Source: Halomonas sp. SpR8
Lineage (GTDB): Bacteria > Pseudomonadota > Gammaproteobacteria > Pseudomonadales > Halomonadaceae
Length of the DNA: 64,000 nt
Assembly: GCF_031010195.1 (NCBI RefSeq)
Contig: NZ_JAUAMC010000008.1
Coordinates: 1 to 64,000, forward strand
Direction: 5' to 3'
Numbering within the stretch: position 1 is the first letter of the stretch; every line of letters starts with the position of its first letter. The notes under the pieces were generated by a model. It was not told the DNA's origin. It did no database searches and saw nothing but the letters and a program-made list of their open reading frames with translations. Of this stretch, positions 1 to 9,223 are shown piece after piece. The position numbers and the translations under genes are program-made.

Positions 1-2
1 TC

Positions 3-119
3 GTCAATAAGCTGAACGATAGACCAAGGAAACGGCTGGGATACCGAACCCCAGCTCAAGTGTTCTTAGGGGAATACTCAGGAGCACTAGAAACCGCAGG
101 TGCTGCACTTATTAGTTGA
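3..119 (+). mobile_element. IS30-family transposase, C-terminal end (partial, runs off the left edge)
   Basis: An open frame enters from the left edge and stops at TGA 117-119. Its 38 residues contain LNDRPRKRLGYRTP, the hallmark C-terminus of the DDE transposases of the IS30 family (LNxRPRKxLGYxTP). The rest of the element lies outside the window. The right end of the element should fall within roughly 10 bp of the stop, because similarity to the neighbouring DUF294-type gene resumes near base 129. The terminal inverted repeat cannot be confirmed without the left end. The reading is short but the motif is distinctive. Confidence 0.8.
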
Positions 120-128
120 ATTCAGGAC

Positions 129-448
129 ATCAAGGCTTAATGCCGTTAATCAGCGCGGCGCGCTTACTTTGCGTGCGGCACCGACTGCGCGAAATCGGCA
201 CCCGAGAACGGTTAATCGCACTCAGTCATTTATCGGATATGCTGACGGTTGCTCAATCGGCGTTACTGCTAGCGGCATTCGAGCGTTTGCAGCAGCGCTT
301 GCTGGATCAGCAGCGTTACAATAAATCCCATGGTCAAGCCGCCGACGGCTGGGTTGACCTGCGCCGGCTGCGTGAAGACGAACGGTTGTTATTGAAGTTT
401 GACCTGCAGCAGATTAGGGCGTTTGTTCAGCGCGTGAGAACTGCTTAG
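129..448 (+). pseudogene. 3' remnant of a CBS/DUF294 nucleotidyltransferase-like protein gene cut by the IS30 element
   Basis: From about base 129 to the TAG at 446-448 the frame encodes about 106 residues (HQGLMPLISAARLL ... LQQIRAFVQRVRTA). This matches the C-terminal substrate-binding region of DUF294 proteins, which normally follow cyclic-nucleotide/CBS and GlnD-like nucleotidyltransferase domains in a protein of about 600 residues. Everything upstream is IS30 sequence. The only upstream start is a TTG at 116 inside the element end, so I read it as a decapitated gene. Genes of this type commonly sit beside the exonuclease and CrbS-type kinase found just downstream, which supports the identification. 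Convergent with the kinase gene, 11 bp apart. Confidence 0.7.
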
Positions 449-459
449 CGGCTAAGCCT

Positions 460-3213
460 TCATGACGGCGTTTCGTCAGGTGCGGCGGGCAGTTCCAGAG
501 TTAGGCAGGCGCCACCCAGCGTTTTAGCATCCTCTACCCAGAGCCGACCGCCTAGGTGAGCAATAATGCCCCGACTAATCGGCAGGCCTAAACCGCTGCC
601 TCTTGGTCGGCCACGGGGGATATCGTCATCCTGCTGAATTTGATGGAATTTTTCAAAGACTCGTTCACGTTCATCTTCGCTAATACCCGCACCATTATCC
701 TCGACGCTTAGCCGGAAATGACGGCGATGGCGGTAAAGCGTAAGGCGTACTTTTGGCTGCTCCCGGTCGGCAAACTTACCTGCGTTATCCAGCAGGTTAA
801 TAATCACTTGCTCTAAACGGTCATGGTCGCCAACCACCATCGCTGGATCTACTTCTAAGCTGACCTCCAGCACAATGCCGCGCTCTTCATGCAGATGGGC
901 AATGGCATCGATGCTGTGCCGGCTCAGGGCGGCAAGGTCGAGGGGCACGGGATTAAGTGTTAAACGACCACTCTCCAGGCGGGCAAGATCGAGGATCTCC
1001 TCAATTAAACGCGACAGCCGCTGGCTTTCGTGAACAATGACACCCAGAAAATGCTGGCGCTTCTCGTCAGGTAGCCGTCCGCTATCGCGCAAAATTTCCG
1101 CAAAGGCACGGATGGAGGTGAGCGGCGTGCGCAGCTCGTGGCTGACCATGGCGACAAACTCATCTTTCAAGCGATCCAACTCACGTAGCCGCTCGTTGGC
1201 GCTACGCAGCTCTTCGCCGATTTTCACCAGCTCCTGGGACTTCTGCTCCAAACGGCGGTTGTACTCCAGGGTTTGTGAAGTCGTATCCAGAATGCTTAGA
1301 ATCGACTCAATATCCAATGCTTCACCGCGCACTACCGAGTTGATCAGCACTCGCGCTGAGGAACTGCCCAGTGCTCCCGCTAGCGCCTGTTCGGCGCGGG
1401 TAATCAACTCGGCGGTGGCGGGCTCATCTGCCGCGTAAGCGCTTTTGCTACCGTTATGGCTGAACACGCGGCGGGTGGTCTGGGCACCCAAATAGCGAAC
1501 GAGCAGCTCTTTGAGTGCCCCTTGGGTCGTTTGCCCGCGCCAAAGTGACGTCGATAGCGAGCTGGTTTGCAGGTTAGGGTGCATCGCTTCAGTGAACAGT
1601 GCTGCCTGGGTTTGCTCAAGAGGCGTAGGGCGGGTAAACAGCGAGACACCTACCAATAACCCCACATTGGCCAACATGCTCCAGAGTAGCGAATGGGTGT
1701 ATATATCCCAGTTCACCAGGCCGAATAAGCCGTAGGGCATTAGCCAGGCAATTCCCCAGGGGCCTTCAGTGAGCAGAGAGGCATCCAACCAGCCAGACTG
1801 GGCAAACCCAGGTAGCAGTAGCGTGTAGCACCAGATTAAGAACCCGGCGATTAAGCCAACGGTGGCGCCTTGGCGAGTAGCGCCGCGCCAATATAGGCCA
1901 ATTAAAAGTGCCGGTGCAAACTGCGCTGCCCCGGCAAACGAGACCAGCCCAATAGTCACTAAACTATAGGAGTCGCCAATCAGCGCATGGTAGAGATAGC
2001 CAAGCAGCAGAATCAGCACGATAGCGACGCGGCGAATACCCAATAGCCAACCGGCAAGCTCGCCTTTGGTACTTAGGTGCAGCCGCCGTGAGCGCAGCAA
2101 CAGGGGCATCACCAGTTGGTTGCTGACCATGGTGGAGAGCGCAATGGTCTCGACAATCACCATACCTGTCGCCGCCGACAGGCCACCAATAAACACCAGT
2201 AGCGGCAGGCCTTCTAAACCGGCTGAAAGGGGCAGGGTCAGCACGAAGCTGTCCGGGTCACCCGCGCTGACGCCAAGCAGCAGACCCGCCAAGGCAATGG
2301 GAATAACGAACAGATTAATCAGCAGCATATAGAGGGGAAATAGCCAGCTTGCGCGAGCTAAGTGCGCCTCATCGACATTTTCGACCACCAATACCTGAAA
2401 TTGCCGGGGCAGGGTTAAAAAGGCCAGAAAGGCCAGCACCAGCATACCTACCCAGCCAGTGACGCCACCGGGAACGTTGTCCAAGCGCATGCTATCGACA
2501 AGGGCCGGCGTGGCCGCTACCTGGGCAAATAACGCGGCGGGGCCTGCAAACATCACGAACACCACGAACACGCCAACGGCCATAAAGGCGACTAGTTTGA
2601 CGATGGATTCCACCGCAATGGCCGCCACCATTCCTTCATGACGCTCGCTGGCATCCAGGTGGCGCGTGCCAAACAGGATAATAAACACGGCCAATACCAG
2701 GGCGACCCAGAGGGACTTGTCCATCCAGAAATGTTCATCCATCAAGGTGGTATCGGCTGCACGGGGATAATTGATCAGCACCGCGTGGCTGACGGTAATC
2801 GCTTTTAGCTGCAGGGCGATATAGGGGGTGATACTAATCAGCGCCATCAGCGCAACAAGGGCGCCTAAACTGGTGCTTTTGCCATAGCGGGCGCTGATAA
2901 AGTCGGCAATCGAGGTGATCCGCTGTCGCGCGGCGATGCGCACCATCTTGCGGATGACAAAGGGAGCCAGCAGCATCGCCAGCGTCGGCCCCAGGTAGAT
3001 GAGTAAAAAACTGGGGCCATATTCGGCGGCGCGGCCAACGCTGCCGTAGAACGTCCAGGCCGTGCAGTAAACGGCGATAGAGAGGGCATATACCGTTGGC
3101 GAGCCAATGATGGAGCGACCCTGCTCCGCCCGCCGATCGCCCCAGGCGGCAACCACAAACAGCAGCGCCAGATAGCCAAAGGCGGTGGCTAGGATAATCG
3201 CCTCGCTACGCAT
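460..3213 (-). CDS. Sodium:solute symporter-type sensor histidine kinase (CrbS/MctS-like)
   Basis: A 917-residue inner-membrane protein. Residues 1 to about 540 are a sodium:solute symporter (SSS/SLC5) domain with some 13 hydrophobic helices. After a linker, a dimerisation domain carries the phospho-acceptor H692 in SHELRTPLTS. The ATPase domain follows, with N box INLLDNAGKFAD, G1 box DNGAGI and G2 box GSGLGLPIS, so the kinase looks intact. It has no receiver domain of its own; the single-domain regulator at 5482-5856 in the same operon is the obvious partner. CrbS relatives control acetate use (the acetate switch) by activating acs; acetate or pyruvate sensing here is inferred from family and neighbours. 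It starts 2 bp after the small membrane protein gene, so translation is probably coupled. Confidence 0.9.
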   Translation of the reverse strand: MRSEAIILATAFGYLALLFVVAAWGDRRAEQGRSIIGSPTVYALSIAVYCTAWTFYGSVGRAAEYGPSFLLIYLGPTLAMLLAPFVIRKMVRIAARQRITSIADFISARYGKSTSLGALVALMALISITPYIALQLKAITVSHAVLINYPRAADTTLMDEHFWMDKSLWVALVLAVFIILFGTRHLDASERHEGMVAAIAVESIVKLVAFMAVGVFVVFVMFAGPAALFAQVAATPALVDSMRLDNVPGGVTGWVGMLVLAFLAFLTLPRQFQVLVVENVDEAHLARASWLFPLYMLLINLFVIPIALAGLLLGVSAGDPDSFVLTLPLSAGLEGLPLLVFIGGLSAATGMVIVETIALSTMVSNQLVMPLLLRSRRLHLSTKGELAGWLLGIRRVAIVLILLLGYLYHALIGDSYSLVTIGLVSFAGAAQFAPALLIGLYWRGATRQGATVGLIAGFLIWCYTLLLPGFAQSGWLDASLLTEGPWGIAWLMPYGLFGLVNWDIYTHSLLWSMLANVGLLVGVSLFTRPTPLEQTQAALFTEAMHPNLQTSSLSTSLWRGQTTQGALKELLVRYLGAQTTRRVFSHNGSKSAYAADEPATAELITRAEQALAGALGSSSARVLINSVVRGEALDIESILSILDTTSQTLEYNRRLEQKSQELVKIGEELRSANERLRELDRLKDEFVAMVSHELRTPLTSIRAFAEILRDSGRLPDEKRQHFLGVIVHESQRLSRLIEEILDLARLESGRLTLNPVPLDLAALSRHSIDAIAHLHEERGIVLEVSLEVDPAMVVGDHDRLEQVIINLLDNAGKFADREQPKVRLTLYRHRRHFRLSVEDNGAGISEDERERVFEKFHQIQQDDDIPRGRPRGSGLGLPISRGIIAHLGGRLWVEDAKTLGGACLTLELPAAPDETPS

Positions 3214-3215
3214 GG

Positions 3216-3425
3216 TTAGCGGCCCGCACGCTGTTCCATAAGCCAGGCGGTTAAGCCGATCACCACTGTCCAGGCGATAAATAGATAGAGCGGTAGCCAG
3301 CCCACGCTAACGGTGGGTAGTCGATCCACCACGATAATCAACGGCGGGCAGAACAGCAGCAAGGCAATCGCCACCAGGGCCACTAGACGCTCTGTTTGGC
3401 GTGATTTCATTGCGAACGGTTTCAT
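3216..3425 (-). CDS. Small two-TM membrane protein of the symporter-kinase operon
   Basis: A 69-residue protein with two hydrophobic stretches (about residues 12-33 and 40-62) and a basic tail (EQRAGR), so probably a helical hairpin in the inner membrane. Its ATG shares one base with the TGA of the exonuclease gene (TGATG), and its stop is 2 bp before the symporter-kinase start. This coupling on both sides argues that it is real. Small two-TM partners accompany many SSS transporters (DUF485 and DUF4212 types); I cannot assign it to either from sequence alone. A role as an accessory subunit of the kinase is inference. Confidence 0.75.
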   Translation of the reverse strand: MKPFAMKSRQTERLVALVAIALLLFCPPLIIVVDRLPTVSVGWLPLYLFIAWTVVIGLTAWLMEQRAGR

Positions 3426-5485
3426 CAGGCACTGGCATCCTGTCGGTCGAAGGCGTTGGCTTGCAGCGCTAACAACTGCTCAAGCGTATCGACACCGCGG
3501 GCTTCCAAGCGTGGCAACAGGGCTAGCCATAGCTCGGCGGTCACCCGGGCATCGCCTAATGCAGTGTGGCGGGTGCCCGGTGGAAAAGCCAGATCGTAGC
3601 GCTGGGCAAGGCTATCCAGATCATGCCCATCGAGAGCTTCGTCCAGTGCCCGCGAAAGCAGCAGAGTATCGATCACAGGAATATCAAAGGCGACCCCTTT
3701 GTGGCTAATGGCGAGCAGATCAAAAGCGGCGTTATGGGCCAGCAATACCGCTTCGCCGACATAGTCACGAAAGCGGGTCAGCACAATATCCAGCGGCGGC
3801 GCACCGACCACATCGGCATCGGTCAAGCCGTGAATCGCGGTGCTAGCGGGAGGAATAGGCCGCTGGGGGTCGACTTTTTGATCGAAGGCTTCGCTGGCCA
3901 ATAAACGCGCGTTGACCACGCGGCAGGCGCCAAGACTGATCACCGTATCGCCCCGGCGCAGCTCAAGCCCGGTGGTTTCCGTATCAAAGGCGACGATTTC
4001 CAGGCTGCGCAGTGTTCGGCTTGCCAGCGCTTCATCCGGCGGGGGCAGGTCGGCGATGCCAAAGTCATGGAATTCAGGGCGTGGCGGGGCGGTTTCCCGT
4101 GGGGCGCCGACGCGCTCCATGGCGGGCAGGGGGAGCCGCAAGCGTGAATAAACGCCATTATCGTCGGCCAGGCTCCAGATATCGCTGGCGTGTTGGCGCA
4201 GCACATCGGCGACGCTGGGAGTCAACGGCAGTGAGTTGAGCGGCTGCTGGCGCCACTCCGCCAGTTCATGCTCGGGGATCGCCTTACCTCGCCAAATAAG
4301 GTCGAGATAGACGCGTTTGTTACCCAGGCATATCTCACCTTCAAAGCCACTGTCAGGAAGATGGACATTGAGGTGTTTCACCAAAGAGTCAAACAGTGCG
4401 ATCAAAGCGGGGGCGTCGCCTTTAAACCAGGCGGGCATGCCCACCGGAGTAATTAAGCGGTGCGCCGGATCAAGGCGCTCATCAAGCGCCTGCCAGAAGT
4501 CGTTTGACCACATCGGCGTTAAGCGCTCGCCCTGGTGCTGCATATCGTCGAGCAGTTGGCCGATTTTCGCTACGTTGTCGCCGAGCGTAGCGCCCTCTTC
4601 TTGAATAACCCGTTCAAAACGCTGGCGTAAAGACGACGTGCTGGCGTCGTTTTGGTTACGCAGTTGAATCAGGGCATCGGCGGCGCTGGTCAGGCTGGCG
4701 GTATGTTGACGCAGCGGTGTGAGCATATCGGCCAGTTCCGCTCTAACGCCCATTTCGCTCGACCAGGAGGCAGTGGCGTCGCTAAAGGTCAGCAGTGTTT
4801 CGCCATCGCTACCCGGCACGCGGCGTAAAATCACCTTGAGCCAGCGGTCGTCACAGGGGGCCAGCAGCTCGCGGGGGGAGCCGTCGGTAGGCAACTGGCT
4901 AAGCACCTGCTGTAAGCTGGTGACTGGGAGCAGAGCTTCCAGACGCTTGCCCAAGCCTAATCCGGTATTGCCGACAAAAAAATCTTCGGCTGCCTGATTA
5001 AACAGCATGACACGACGGTGGTGGTCGCATAGCAGTAGCGGTGTTTCAAGCACTTGCAGCAGCGTTTCCAGCTCTTGACGAATGCGAGCCGCACTACGGG
5101 CCCCCTCTGCGTGAGCGGTGGTCAGGCGGCTGCGATCCTCACGCCAGCTTTCGCGCACACGACGTAGATCCGGCCCTAGGCCTTTTAGCCAACCTTCGGG
5201 CGGGTGTTCGTCGCGGGCATCCGGGCTCGCGACCAAGCGGGCAAGCTGGACTTGAAGGTGACGCAAGGGGGTAAACAGCATGCGTTCAAGCAACAGCCCG
5301 ATTAAAAAAATGGTCGCGCCGCCTGAAAAGCTGCCAATCCACAGTGCCACCCGGGTGGCGCCAGTTGGGCTAAGCTGGGCATCCAGCCATGTGGCAAAAA
5401 TTGCACCGCCCAACAAACTGATACCGCTAAGTAGCAGCCACAAACCCATCAGGCGCTGGCGCTTGGGGAGCCCACCTCGGGTCAT
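3425..5485 (-). CDS. Membrane-anchored PAS / degenerate kinase-like / DEDDh 3'-5' exonuclease fusion
   Basis: A 686-residue protein. Residues about 13-35 and 42-65 are two membrane helices. About 150-240 is PAS-like ([20 protein letters not shown]). About 250-430 resembles a histidine kinase core that has lost the phospho-acceptor histidine and clear G boxes, but keeps an N-box-like stretch ([10 protein letters not shown]) and a kinase-like ending (YSRLRLPLP). About 480-670 is an epsilon-type exonuclease with all DEDDh residues visible: [17 protein letters not shown], and H with D in RHTALGDAR. This exonuclease family digests DNA or RNA from the 3' end. The ATG overlaps the receiver gene by 4 bp and the stop overlaps the next start by 1 bp, so the enzyme is built into a two-component operon. 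Substrate and cellular role are unknown. Confidence 0.88.
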   Translation of the reverse strand: MTRGGLPKRQRLMGLWLLLSGISLLGGAIFATWLDAQLSPTGATRVALWIGSFSGGATIFLIGLLLERMLFTPLRHLQVQLARLVASPDARDEHPPEGWLKGLGPDLRRVRESWREDRSRLTTAHAEGARSAARIRQELETLLQVLETPLLLCDHHRRVMLFNQAAEDFFVGNTGLGLGKRLEALLPVTSLQQVLSQLPTDGSPRELLAPCDDRWLKVILRRVPGSDGETLLTFSDATASWSSEMGVRAELADMLTPLRQHTASLTSAADALIQLRNQNDASTSSLRQRFERVIQEEGATLGDNVAKIGQLLDDMQHQGERLTPMWSNDFWQALDERLDPAHRLITPVGMPAWFKGDAPALIALFDSLVKHLNVHLPDSGFEGEICLGNKRVYLDLIWRGKAIPEHELAEWRQQPLNSLPLTPSVADVLRQHASDIWSLADDNGVYSRLRLPLPAMERVGAPRETAPPRPEFHDFGIADLPPPDEALASRTLRSLEIVAFDTETTGLELRRGDTVISLGACRVVNARLLASEAFDQKVDPQRPIPPASTAIHGLTDADVVGAPPLDIVLTRFRDYVGEAVLLAHNAAFDLLAISHKGVAFDIPVIDTLLLSRALDEALDGHDLDSLAQRYDLAFPPGTRHTALGDARVTAELWLALLPRLEARGVDTLEQLLALQANAFDRQDASA

Positions 5486-5856
5486 GGTTGCTCCTTGAGC
5501 AGCAGTGCTTTGACTTTTTCCACCAGCGTTTGGGTCGAAAAGGGTTTGGTGATGTAATCATCGGCGCCCAGCGCCATGCCTTTCTCCCGCTCAACATCAC
5601 GCCCGTGCGCGGTAAGCATGATAATCGGCAGTTGGGCGGTAGCCGCTTCGCCACGCAACCGCTCTAAGACGTCAAAGCCGCTAATCCCCGGTAGGCTAAT
5701 ATCGAGTAGCAACAGATCGGGCTGGCTATCATTCACTCTTGCCAGAGCCTGTTCACCATCTTCGGCAGTGACGACCGCAAACCCTGCTTGCTCCATCAGG
5801 AATTCCAGCGATAAAACAATGTTGGGTTCGTCATCGACAACGAGCACTTTAGCCAT
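5482..5856 (-). CDS. Single-domain response regulator (CheY-like receiver)
   Basis: A 124-residue receiver with acidic pair D8/D9, phospho-acceptor D52 in [10 protein letters not shown], the switch Thr in MLTAHG and the conserved Lys in YITKPFS. No output domain follows, so it acts through protein contacts or as a phosphate shuttle. First gene of the operon; its end overlaps the exonuclease start by 4 bp. The SSS-type histidine kinase three genes downstream is the likely phosphodonor. In related systems the partner is a LuxR-type regulator (CrbR/ErdR), so a receiver with no DNA-binding domain either has a separate target (possibly the kinase-like part of the exonuclease protein) or competes for phosphoryl groups. 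Confidence 0.93.
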   Translation of the reverse strand: MAKVLVVDDEPNIVLSLEFLMEQAGFAVVTAEDGEQALARVNDSQPDLLLLDISLPGISGFDVLERLRGEAATAQLPIIMLTAHGRDVEREKGMALGADDYITKPFSTQTLVEKVKALLLKEQP

Positions 5857-5963
5857 GGAGCTCTCCTGCTTTTAGTTGTTTTAACCTTGCCTGGAGTCTA
5901 GATAGATCTAACGGGTCAGCCAAGACGACCTTGGCCGAATGCAGGCAAGACAGGGACTACTGT

Positions 5964-5988
5964 AAAAGAGCTTTCCAAAAGAGCTTTC
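5964..5988. repeat. 13-bp tandem direct repeat in the divergent promoter region
   Basis: AAAAGAGCTTTC occurs at 5964-5975 and again at 5977-5988, a period of 13 bp, in the 216-bp gap between the divergent receiver gene and the glycosyltransferase gene. The same gap has a short inverted repeat, GCCAAG with CTTGGC, near 5920. Function unknown; possible regulator contact. Confidence 0.5.
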
Positions 5989-6072
5989 AAGCGCGCTTTG
6001 TTACACTGCATGTCTTTTGGTCATGGCTTAGGGTGTTATGGCTTTCCACTGATTTGTTTGCTAGGGCTGTGA

Positions 6073-7134
6073 ATGCGCGTATTACTGTTATCTGCCTATG
6101 AAGCGGTAAGTCATCGCTACTGGGCGGAGAGTTTGATGGACACTATTGGTGAGGTCAGTTGGACGTCGTTGAGTTTGCCGCCAAGACATTTTCGCTGGCG
6201 CATTCGCGGTAATCCGTTGAGCTGGATGTTAAAAGACCAGGCTACGCTGAGTCAGCATTTCGATGTGGTTTTGGCTACGTCGATGGTTGATTTGGCAACG
6301 CTGGTCGGGCTTTTTCCTCACTTGGGACAAGCTAGAAAAATCGTCTATTTCCATGAAAACCAGTTTGCCTATCCGGAGTCGAGCGATCAGATGCCGCACT
6401 CAGAGGCCAAGATGGTCAATCTTTATACGGCGTTGGCGGCAAATAGCGTGGTGTTTAATAGCGCCTACAACCGTGACTCCTTTATCGATGGCGCGCGAGC
6501 CTTTCTGAAAAAAATGCCGGAAAACCTCCCCGCGGTTAAGCCCCTTGAAGCACTACGTTCGCGTGCCCAGGTGTTGCCGGTACCCATCCCTGTTAGCAAT
6601 AAAATGTATCGCGATGCAGCGATACCCCATCGTATCGTTTGGAATCATCGCTGGGAGTATGACAAAAACCCCGACGACTTCTTTGCGGTACTGTTTGCCT
6701 TGAGCGACGCCGGGGTCTCATTTGAGCTGGCGGTACTGGGTCAGCGTTTTCGTCAGGCCCCGGCTATTTTTGCCGAGGCCGAGCAGCGCTTAGCCAAGCA
6801 TATTGTGGCCTGGGGGCCGCAGCCGGAGGAGGGGTATCGCGAGCTGCTGGATAGTGCCGGTATTGTGGTATCCACGACATGGCATGAGTTTCAGGGCTTG
6901 GCGATTATGGAGGCGGCCCAGCGCGGGGCGCTGCCGCTGGTGCCTGATCGGCTCTGTTTCCCCGCTCTCTACCCGCCAGTCTATCGTTACGACGGTACGC
7001 GGGAGGGGCTGTACGAGCGACTCGGTGCCTGGCTAACCGACTCCGGGGCTCGTCCAGAACCCCTTGAGACCACCGTTTGGGAGTGGCCCGCATGGCGCGA
7101 AGCTTACCGACAATTGCTGATGGGTTCGACTTAA
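6073..7134 (+). CDS. Probable tRNA-queuosine alpha-mannosyltransferase (DUF3524/GTDC1-like)
   Basis: A 353-residue GT-B glycosyltransferase. The N-terminal part (about 1-175) has the DUF3524 signature: an opening like LLLSAYEAVSHRYW, then IVYFHENQFAYPES, then VVFNSAYNRDSF. The C-terminal part is a GT4-like donor domain with EFQGLAIMEA as the nucleotide-sugar EX7E element. In vertebrates the family member GTDC1/QTMAN adds mannose to queuosine at position 34 of tRNA-Asp using GDP-mannose, and bacterial homologues exist. That this protein does the same is family-based inference. It is a monocistronic gene on the plus strand; ATG at 6073 follows a GC-poor spacer with only a weak ribosome binding site. 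No queuosine synthesis genes are in the window. Confidence 0.8.
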   Translation: MRVLLLSAYEAVSHRYWAESLMDTIGEVSWTSLSLPPRHFRWRIRGNPLSWMLKDQATLSQHFDVVLATSMVDLATLVGLFPHLGQARKIVYFHENQFAYPESSDQMPHSEAKMVNLYTALAANSVVFNSAYNRDSFIDGARAFLKKMPENLPAVKPLEALRSRAQVLPVPIPVSNKMYRDAAIPHRIVWNHRWEYDKNPDDFFAVLFALSDAGVSFELAVLGQRFRQAPAIFAEAEQRLAKHIVAWGPQPEEGYRELLDSAGIVVSTTWHEFQGLAIMEAAQRGALPLVPDRLCFPALYPPVYRYDGTREGLYERLGAWLTDSGARPEPLETTVWEWPAWREAYRQLLMGST

Positions 7135-7156
7135 TAGCTTGGGCTTTCGTTAGTCG

Positions 7157-7795
7157 TTAAGCAATTTCGGTTTTTTCCTTAAATTCGCATAGATCTTCGA
7201 TGATACAGCTACCGCAGCGGGGTTTGCGGGCAATGCAGGTATAACGGCCGTGCAGAATCAGCCAGTGGTGAGCATCGTGAAGAAACCCTTTTGGCACATG
7301 GCGCAGTAGTTTTTGCTCCACCTCAACGACATTTTTGCCTTTCGCGATGCCGGTGCGGTTGGATACCCGGAAGATATGCGTATCCACTGCCATGGTGGGC
7401 TGGCCAAAGGCGGTATTGAGAATCACGTTGGCGGTTTTACGGCCGACCCCCGGCAAGGCCTCTAACGCTTGGCGGGTGTTGGGTACCTCGCCGCCGTGCT
7501 GATTGACCAGTATATGGCAGGTTTTCATCAGGTTTTCGGCTTTGGTGTTGTAGAGACCGATGGTTTTGATATGCGCTTTAAGTTCGTCGATACCTAAATC
7601 AATAATCGCCTGGGGCGTATTAGCAACAGGGTAAAGGCGTGCGGTGGCTTTATTCACCCCCACATCGGTGGCTTGAGCAGAAAGCAGTACAGCGGCAAGC
7701 AGTTCAAACGGCGTGTTCCAATTTAGCTCGGTAGTGGGGTGAGGATTTTCCGCCTGAAGGCGAGCAAAAATTTCATGGCGCTTTTGGGCATTCAT
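7157..7795 (-). CDS. nth: Endonuclease III
   Basis: A 212-residue base-excision repair glycosylase/AP lyase acting on oxidised pyrimidines. The helix-hairpin-helix LPGVGRKTANVIL contains catalytic K120, and D138 lies in VDTHIFRVSNR, the same numbering as E. coli Nth. The C-terminal 4Fe-4S ligands are present (C-X6-C-X2-C-X5-C around residues 187-203). It is the last gene of the rnf operon, 58 bp after rnfE, the usual arrangement in gammaproteobacteria. It converges with the mannosyltransferase gene. Confidence 0.97.
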   Translation of the reverse strand: MNAQKRHEIFARLQAENPHPTTELNWNTPFELLAAVLLSAQATDVGVNKATARLYPVANTPQAIIDLGIDELKAHIKTIGLYNTKAENLMKTCHILVNQHGGEVPNTRQALEALPGVGRKTANVILNTAFGQPTMAVDTHIFRVSNRTGIAKGKNVVEVEQKLLRHVPKGFLHDAHHWLILHGRYTCIARKPRCGSCIIEDLCEFKEKTEIA

Positions 7796-7853
7796 GGCGG
7801 TTCTCTTGGTCTAATTATCCCAGTTGTGTACTTAACGGCTATTTATATGTCGA

Positions 7854-8555
7854 CTATTTAATCGTACCGGTGACCCGCACGCGGCGATCGGCGCGCGGAG
7901 TGGCAGCCACTGGTCGGGCACGGGCAACACTGCGTTGGTCGATGACGTTTTTCAGGGCGATTAACATACCCGCCACAAAAAACGCCCCCGGCGGCAGTAC
8001 GAAAAACAGGAACTGGTAGTCGTCGGCAATGGTGAGTTGCCAATGGGCCGCACCAGGCCCAAACAGTAGTGCCATACCGCTAAACAGTGTGCCCTGGCCG
8101 AGTAGTTCGCGTAGCGCGCCAAGCACGATGAGTACCGCACCAAAACCGAGTCCCATCATAAAGCCGTCTATAGCCGCTGGAAGAACCGGCTGGTGAGAGG
8201 CAAAAGCGTCGGCGCGGCCGAGAATGGCGCAGTTGGTGACGATCAGCGGAATAAAAATCCCCAATACCTGGTAGAGCGGGTAGGCATAGGCGGCCATCAG
8301 CAGCTCGGCGCAGGTAACAAAGGCGGCAATCACCATCACAAATGCGGGCAGGCGCACCGCGCTGGGCACCTGGTGACGAATCAGTGAAATCGCCGTGCTG
8401 GCGCCCACCATCACCAGTAGCGTGGCCAGCGCCAGCCCCAGTGCATTGACGACGCTGCCGCTGACCGCCAGCAGTGGGCAGAGCCCCAGCAATTGAACCA
8501 GTGCGGGGTTGTTTGACCAAAGGCCGCTGCGGGCAAGTTCGCGCCACTGACTCAT
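7854..8555 (-). CDS. rnfE: Electron transport complex subunit RnfE (RsxE)
   Basis: A 233-residue inner-membrane protein with about six helices. It is related to RnfA and to NqrD/NqrE. The family motifs are visible in [17 protein letters not shown] near the start and in [19 protein letters not shown] in the middle. RnfA and RnfE form the membrane core through which electrons pass between ferredoxin and NAD. Its ATG overlaps the end of rnfG by 4 bp. The C-terminus (about residues 205-233) is basic and variable. Confidence 0.95.
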   Translation of the reverse strand: MSQWRELARSGLWSNNPALVQLLGLCPLLAVSGSVVNALGLALATLLVMVGASTAISLIRHQVPSAVRLPAFVMVIAAFVTCAELLMAAYAYPLYQVLGIFIPLIVTNCAILGRADAFASHQPVLPAAIDGFMMGLGFGAVLIVLGALRELLGQGTLFSGMALLFGPGAAHWQLTIADDYQFLFFVLPPGAFFVAGMLIALKNVIDQRSVARARPVAATPRADRRVRVTGTIK

Positions 8556-9223
8556 AGGGAGGGCTCCTCAAGTGACATTGGTAGTGGTGTATCGGCGGCG
8601 TACTGAAGCGCTTTATGCACCGCGTTCACCACGGCCCTGGGGGTAATCGTCGCACCGGTAAAGGCATCAAACTGGCCGCCGTCTTTAGCCACTGCCCAGC
8701 CGCCGTTTGGTAAGCTATCTAATCCCAAGCCGTTAAAGCCAGTGATCCAGTCGCTGCGGCTGCGCTCAATATCATCGCCCAGGCCGGGGGTTTCCTGGTG
8801 CTGGGTAACGCGCACGCCGGTAATACGCTGCTGCTCATCAATGCCTACCAGTAGGCGGATTTCACCGTTATACCCCTGCCGCGTGATGACCGGCAAAATC
8901 ACTGCGCTGCTCTCGTTACTGCTCTCGTTAATGTTGTTGTTACTGCTCTTGCTATCACTCACCCACCAGCCTTGGCTATCACTCTGAAGTCCTAGCGCTT
9001 CTGGATTGGGAAGCGTAAAGGTGCTTTCCAGTACTTGGGTAACGGGCGTATTCGCCAGCGACTGGGGCAGCACTTCTTGAAGCTGGCGGTGCTGGTAAGC
9101 CAACTGATGCGTTTCTATACGTTCGGCGGTAAGCGCGCGGGTAAGCGCGACACTGCCCGCGGTGACCAGTGCAAAGGCCCCCAGCGCAAAGGCGCCGCGC
9201 TGCATGGCCTGGAAGAGAGTCAT
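8552..9223 (-). CDS. rnfG: Electron transport complex subunit RnfG (RsxG)
   Basis: A 223-residue protein with one N-terminal membrane helix (about 10-30) and a periplasmic FMN-binding domain. The motif SGATxT appears as [11 protein letters not shown] near residue 190, where the second Thr carries covalent FMN. An unusual Ser/Asn-rich stretch ([16 protein letters not shown], about residues 92-107) is inserted before the FMN domain. Overlaps rnfD by 4 bp and rnfE by 4 bp. Confidence 0.95.
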   Translation of the reverse strand: MTLFQAMQRGAFALGAFALVTAGSVALTRALTAERIETHQLAYQHRQLQEVLPQSLANTPVTQVLESTFTLPNPEALGLQSDSQGWWVSDSKSSNNNINESSNESSAVILPVITRQGYNGEIRLLVGIDEQQRITGVRVTQHQETPGLGDDIERSRSDWITGFNGLGLDSLPNGGWAVAKDGGQFDAFTGATITPRAVVNAVHKALQYAADTPLPMSLEEPSL

